A DNA stretch of 6,696 nucleotides from DASZZZ01 sp036260375 (lineage in GTDB: Bacteria; Actinomycetota; CADDZG01; WHSQ01): NCBI GenBank assembly GCA_036260375.1, contig DASZZZ010000024.1, positions 1 to 6,696 on the forward strand, given 5' to 3'. How positions within the stretch are numbered: the first letter of the stretch is position 1; each line of letters starts with the position of its first letter. This document shows positions 5,063 to 6,696 of the stretch, piece after piece. A model generated the notes under the pieces. That model ran no database searches, was not told where the DNA came from, and worked only from the letters and a program-made list of their open reading frames with translations. The position numbers and the translations under genes are program-made.

Positions 5063-5479
5063 ATGGAACGACCCACCCGCGCGCGCCCGCGGCGCGGCGC
5101 GAAGTTCACGATCGGCACGGCCGTCATCGCGGTCGCGCTCCTCGGCCTCACGGGCTGGGCGATGAGCCGGCCGGGCTCGACCGCGTACTACGTGACGACG
5201 TCCGAGCTCGCGTCGATGGCGTCCGCCGACGCCGGACGCGAGTTCCGCGTCAACGGCAACGTCGTCGAGGGCACCGTCCAGCGCCGGGGGCTGCGGACGA
5301 CGTTCGTGATCAGCGACGGCGACACCGAGATGACGATCGCGACGGCACAGCCGCTGCCGTCGTCGTTCCGCGACGACTCCGACACCGAGGTCGTCGCGCG
5401 CGGGCGCTTCGACGGGACCACCTTCCGGGCGACCGAGGTGCTCGCCAAGTGCCCTTCGAAGTTCAAGGCCAAGGCCTGA
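5063..5479 (+). CDS. ccmE: Cytochrome c maturation heme chaperone CcmE, Cys-type variant
   Basis: A 138-aa protein with a basic N-terminus, one membrane anchor (about 14-34) and an extracytoplasmic beta-rich OB-fold domain (about 40-128), with the typical features REFRVNGNVVEGTV and EVVARGRFDG. CcmE holds heme covalently and hands it to the CcmF synthetase for attachment to CXXCH apocytochromes. In most bacteria the heme-binding residue is a His in an HXXXY motif; here the matching place reads VLAKCPSKF, with C130 and F134. A Cys-type CXXXY CcmE is known from archaea, Desulfovibrio and some Gram-positive bacteria, but here the Tyr is also replaced by Phe (codon TTC). The protein ends four residues later, without the long C-terminal tail of the E. 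coli protein. First gene of a unit with ccmF, 10 nt downstream. It starts at ATG 5063 next to a -10-like element. Its obvious local client is the heme c domain of CtaC. Confidence 0.92.
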   Translation: MERPTRARPRRGAKFTIGTAVIAVALLGLTGWAMSRPGSTAYYVTTSELASMASADAGREFRVNGNVVEGTVQRRGLRTTFVISDGDTEMTIATAQPLPSSFRDDSDTEVVARGRFDGTTFRATEVLAKCPSKFKAKA

Positions 5480-5489
5480 GCCGGGACCG

Positions 5490-6696
5490 ATGAGCTGGCT
5501 CGGCGCCCTCGGAGCACCGGCCGTCGCCGCCGCGCTCGCGTTCGCGGTCGCGGCCGCCGGCCTGTGCACCGCCGGAACGGCCGCGCGCCGCCGCGACCTC
5601 GCCGAGGCCGGCGTCCGGGCCGTCCATGCGACGTTCGCCGCGACCGCGCTCGCCGCGGCCGCGCTGCTCGCCGCCCTCGTCGCGCGCGACTTCTCGTTCG
5701 AGTACGTCGCCGCGTACACGTCGCGCTCGCTGCCGCTGCCGTACACGGTCGCGGCCCTCTGGGGCGGGATGGAGGGCTCGCTCCTGTTCTGGACGCTGCT
5801 GCTGACCGGCTTCTCCGCGCTCGCGCTCCGCACCGCGCGGGCGCGCAGCTCGCGCTACGTCGCGTGGGCCGGCGCCGTGCTGGCGGGCGTGGCGGCGTTC
5901 TTCCTCCTGCTGCTGCTCGTCCCGGCGAGCCCGTTCACGCGCCTCGCCACGGTGCCCGCCGACGGCAGCGGCCTCAACCCGTTGCTCCAGTCGCCGGGCA
6001 TGGTGGCGCACCCGCCGCTGCTCTACACCGGCTTCGTCGGCTTCTCGATCCCGTTCGCGTTCGCGCTCGCCGCGCTGCTGTCGGGCCACCTCGACGACGC
6101 GTGGTTCGTGCAGACGAGGCGGTGGACGCTGTTCGCGTGGAGCGCGCTGTCGATCGGCATCGTGCTCGGCGGCGCGTGGGCCTACACCGAGCTGGGCTGG
6201 GGCGGCTACTGGGCGTGGGACCCGGTCGAGAACGCCGCCTTCATGCCGCTGCTCGCCGGCACGCCGTTCCTGCACTCGGCGATGCTCCAGGAGCGGCGCG
6301 GCATGTTCAAGGTCTGGAACGTCTTCCTGATGTGCCTGACGTTCATGATGACCATCTTCGGCACGTTCCTGACGCGCTCCGGAATGATCGCGTCGGTGCA
6401 CTCGTTCGCGCGCTCGAGCATCGGCGAGTACTTCGTCGTCTACATGGTGATCATGGCGATCGCGTGCGCCGCGCTGATCGTCTGGCGGTTGCCGCTGTTG
6501 CGCGCTGAGCACCGGATCGATTCGCTGCTCAGCCGCGACTTCGTGTTCCTGCTCAACAACTGGATCCTGATGGGCATGCTGTTCTTCGTGCTGGTCGCCA
6601 CGACCTGGCCGCTGATCAGCGAGGCGCTGCGCGACCAGACCGTCACGGTCGGGCCCGGCTTCTACAACAAGTGGATGGTGCCGCTCGGGCTCGTGC
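5490..6696 (+). CDS. ccmF: Cytochrome c heme lyase CcmF (C-terminus outside window)
   Basis: The first 402 residues are visible; the family is usually about 630-660 aa, so roughly a third is missing at the window edge. It is a multi-helix membrane protein of the heme-handling family that accepts heme from CcmE and attaches it to apocytochrome c. Motifs in order are LWGGMEGSLLFW (90-101), LNPLLQSPGMVAHPPLLY (162-179, H174), the tryptophan-rich WWD-type segment LGWGGYWAWDPVEN (235-248), H262 (FLHSAML) and TFLTRSGMIASVHSFA (292-307, H304). H174, H262 and H304 match the conserved heme-ligand and channel His positions of E. coli CcmF (173, 261, 303) almost residue for residue. The fourth conserved His would lie beyond the window. 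It starts at ATG 5490, 10 nt after the ccmE stop; only a weak GGGA precedes it, and no other in-frame start is nearby. Other ccm genes would be expected downstream. Confidence 0.96.
   Translation, partial: MSWLGALGAPAVAAALAFAVAAAGLCTAGTAARRRDLAEAGVRAVHATFAATALAAAALLAALVARDFSFEYVAAYTSRSLPLPYTVAALWGGMEGSLLFWTLLLTGFSALALRTARARSSRYVAWAGAVLAGVAAFFLLLLLVPASPFTRLATVPADGSGLNPLLQSPGMVAHPPLLYTGFVGFSIPFAFALAALLSGHLDDAWFVQTRRWTLFAWSALSIGIVLGGAWAYTELGWGGYWAWDPVENAAFMPLLAGTPFLHSAMLQERRGMFKVWNVFLMCLTFMMTIFGTFLTRSGMIASVHSFARSSIGEYFVVYMVIMAIACAALIVWRLPLLRAEHRIDSLLSRDFVFLLNNWILMGMLFFVLVATTWPLISEALRDQTVTVGPGFYNKWMVPLGLV

Noticed and set aside
5463..6512. 349-aa open frame on the minus strand antisense to ccmF
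   Set aside because: Extremely Arg/Glu/Gln-rich with no domain; ccmF on the other strand has clear family motifs.
1..6696. tRNA, rRNA, riboswitch, CRISPR array, insertion sequence or attachment site
   Set aside because: No cloverleaf, repeat-spacer pattern, transposase gene or terminal inverted repeat was seen by eye; coding genes fill almost the whole window.

Overview
This GC-rich window (roughly 70% G+C by eye) comes from the respiratory chain region of a bacterium, most likely a deep-branching actinobacterium such as a member of Thermoleophilia. The lineage is inferred from base composition, the Ser/Thr-type Mg-site variant in subunit I, TANNNT-type -10 elements next to start codons, and a System I cytochrome c maturation set with a Cys-type CcmE. 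It has not been tested by any search.

Left half, minus strand (1-3126): an oxidase operon transcribed right to left. It encodes CtaC (subunit II with a fused cytochrome c domain, so caa3-type), then CtaD (A1-type subunit I with all heme, CuB, D- and K-channel residues), then the start of a subunit III-like gene cut by the window edge. In that last gene the N-terminal segment appears to run straight into helix III, as if helices I-II were missing.

Middle, plus strand (3190-4361): a short divergent region (3127-3189) separates ctaC from a membrane-anchored TlpA/ResA/CcmG-like thiol-disulfide protein. This overlaps by 4 nt a second, complete, five-helix subunit III gene. The pair converges, with only 4 bp between stop codons, on a minus-strand cation diffusion facilitator-like transporter (4366-5010) that lacks the usual C-terminal domain and the usual metal-site residues.

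Right part, plus strand (5063-6696): ccmE and ccmF (ccmF runs off the window), which start a System I cytochrome c maturation operon diverging from the transporter. CcmE has Cys in place of the heme-binding His, in a CPSKF motif where Phe replaces the Tyr expected in the known CXXXY variant.

Together the window reads as an enzyme-plus-assembly locus. CtaC carries a covalent heme c (CTNCH) and a CuA site with two Cys. CcmE and CcmF would deliver and attach that heme, and the thioredoxin-like protein could reduce the apocytochrome or CuA cysteines. Three genes that begin transcription units (the thioredoxin-like gene, the transporter and ccmE) have TANNNT elements 6-8 nt before the start codon and no Shine-Dalgarno, which suggests leaderless transcripts; ctaC instead has a short leader with a clear Shine-Dalgarno. 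No RNA genes, mobile elements or CRISPR arrays were seen, and no gene-free stretch exceeds about 65 bases.
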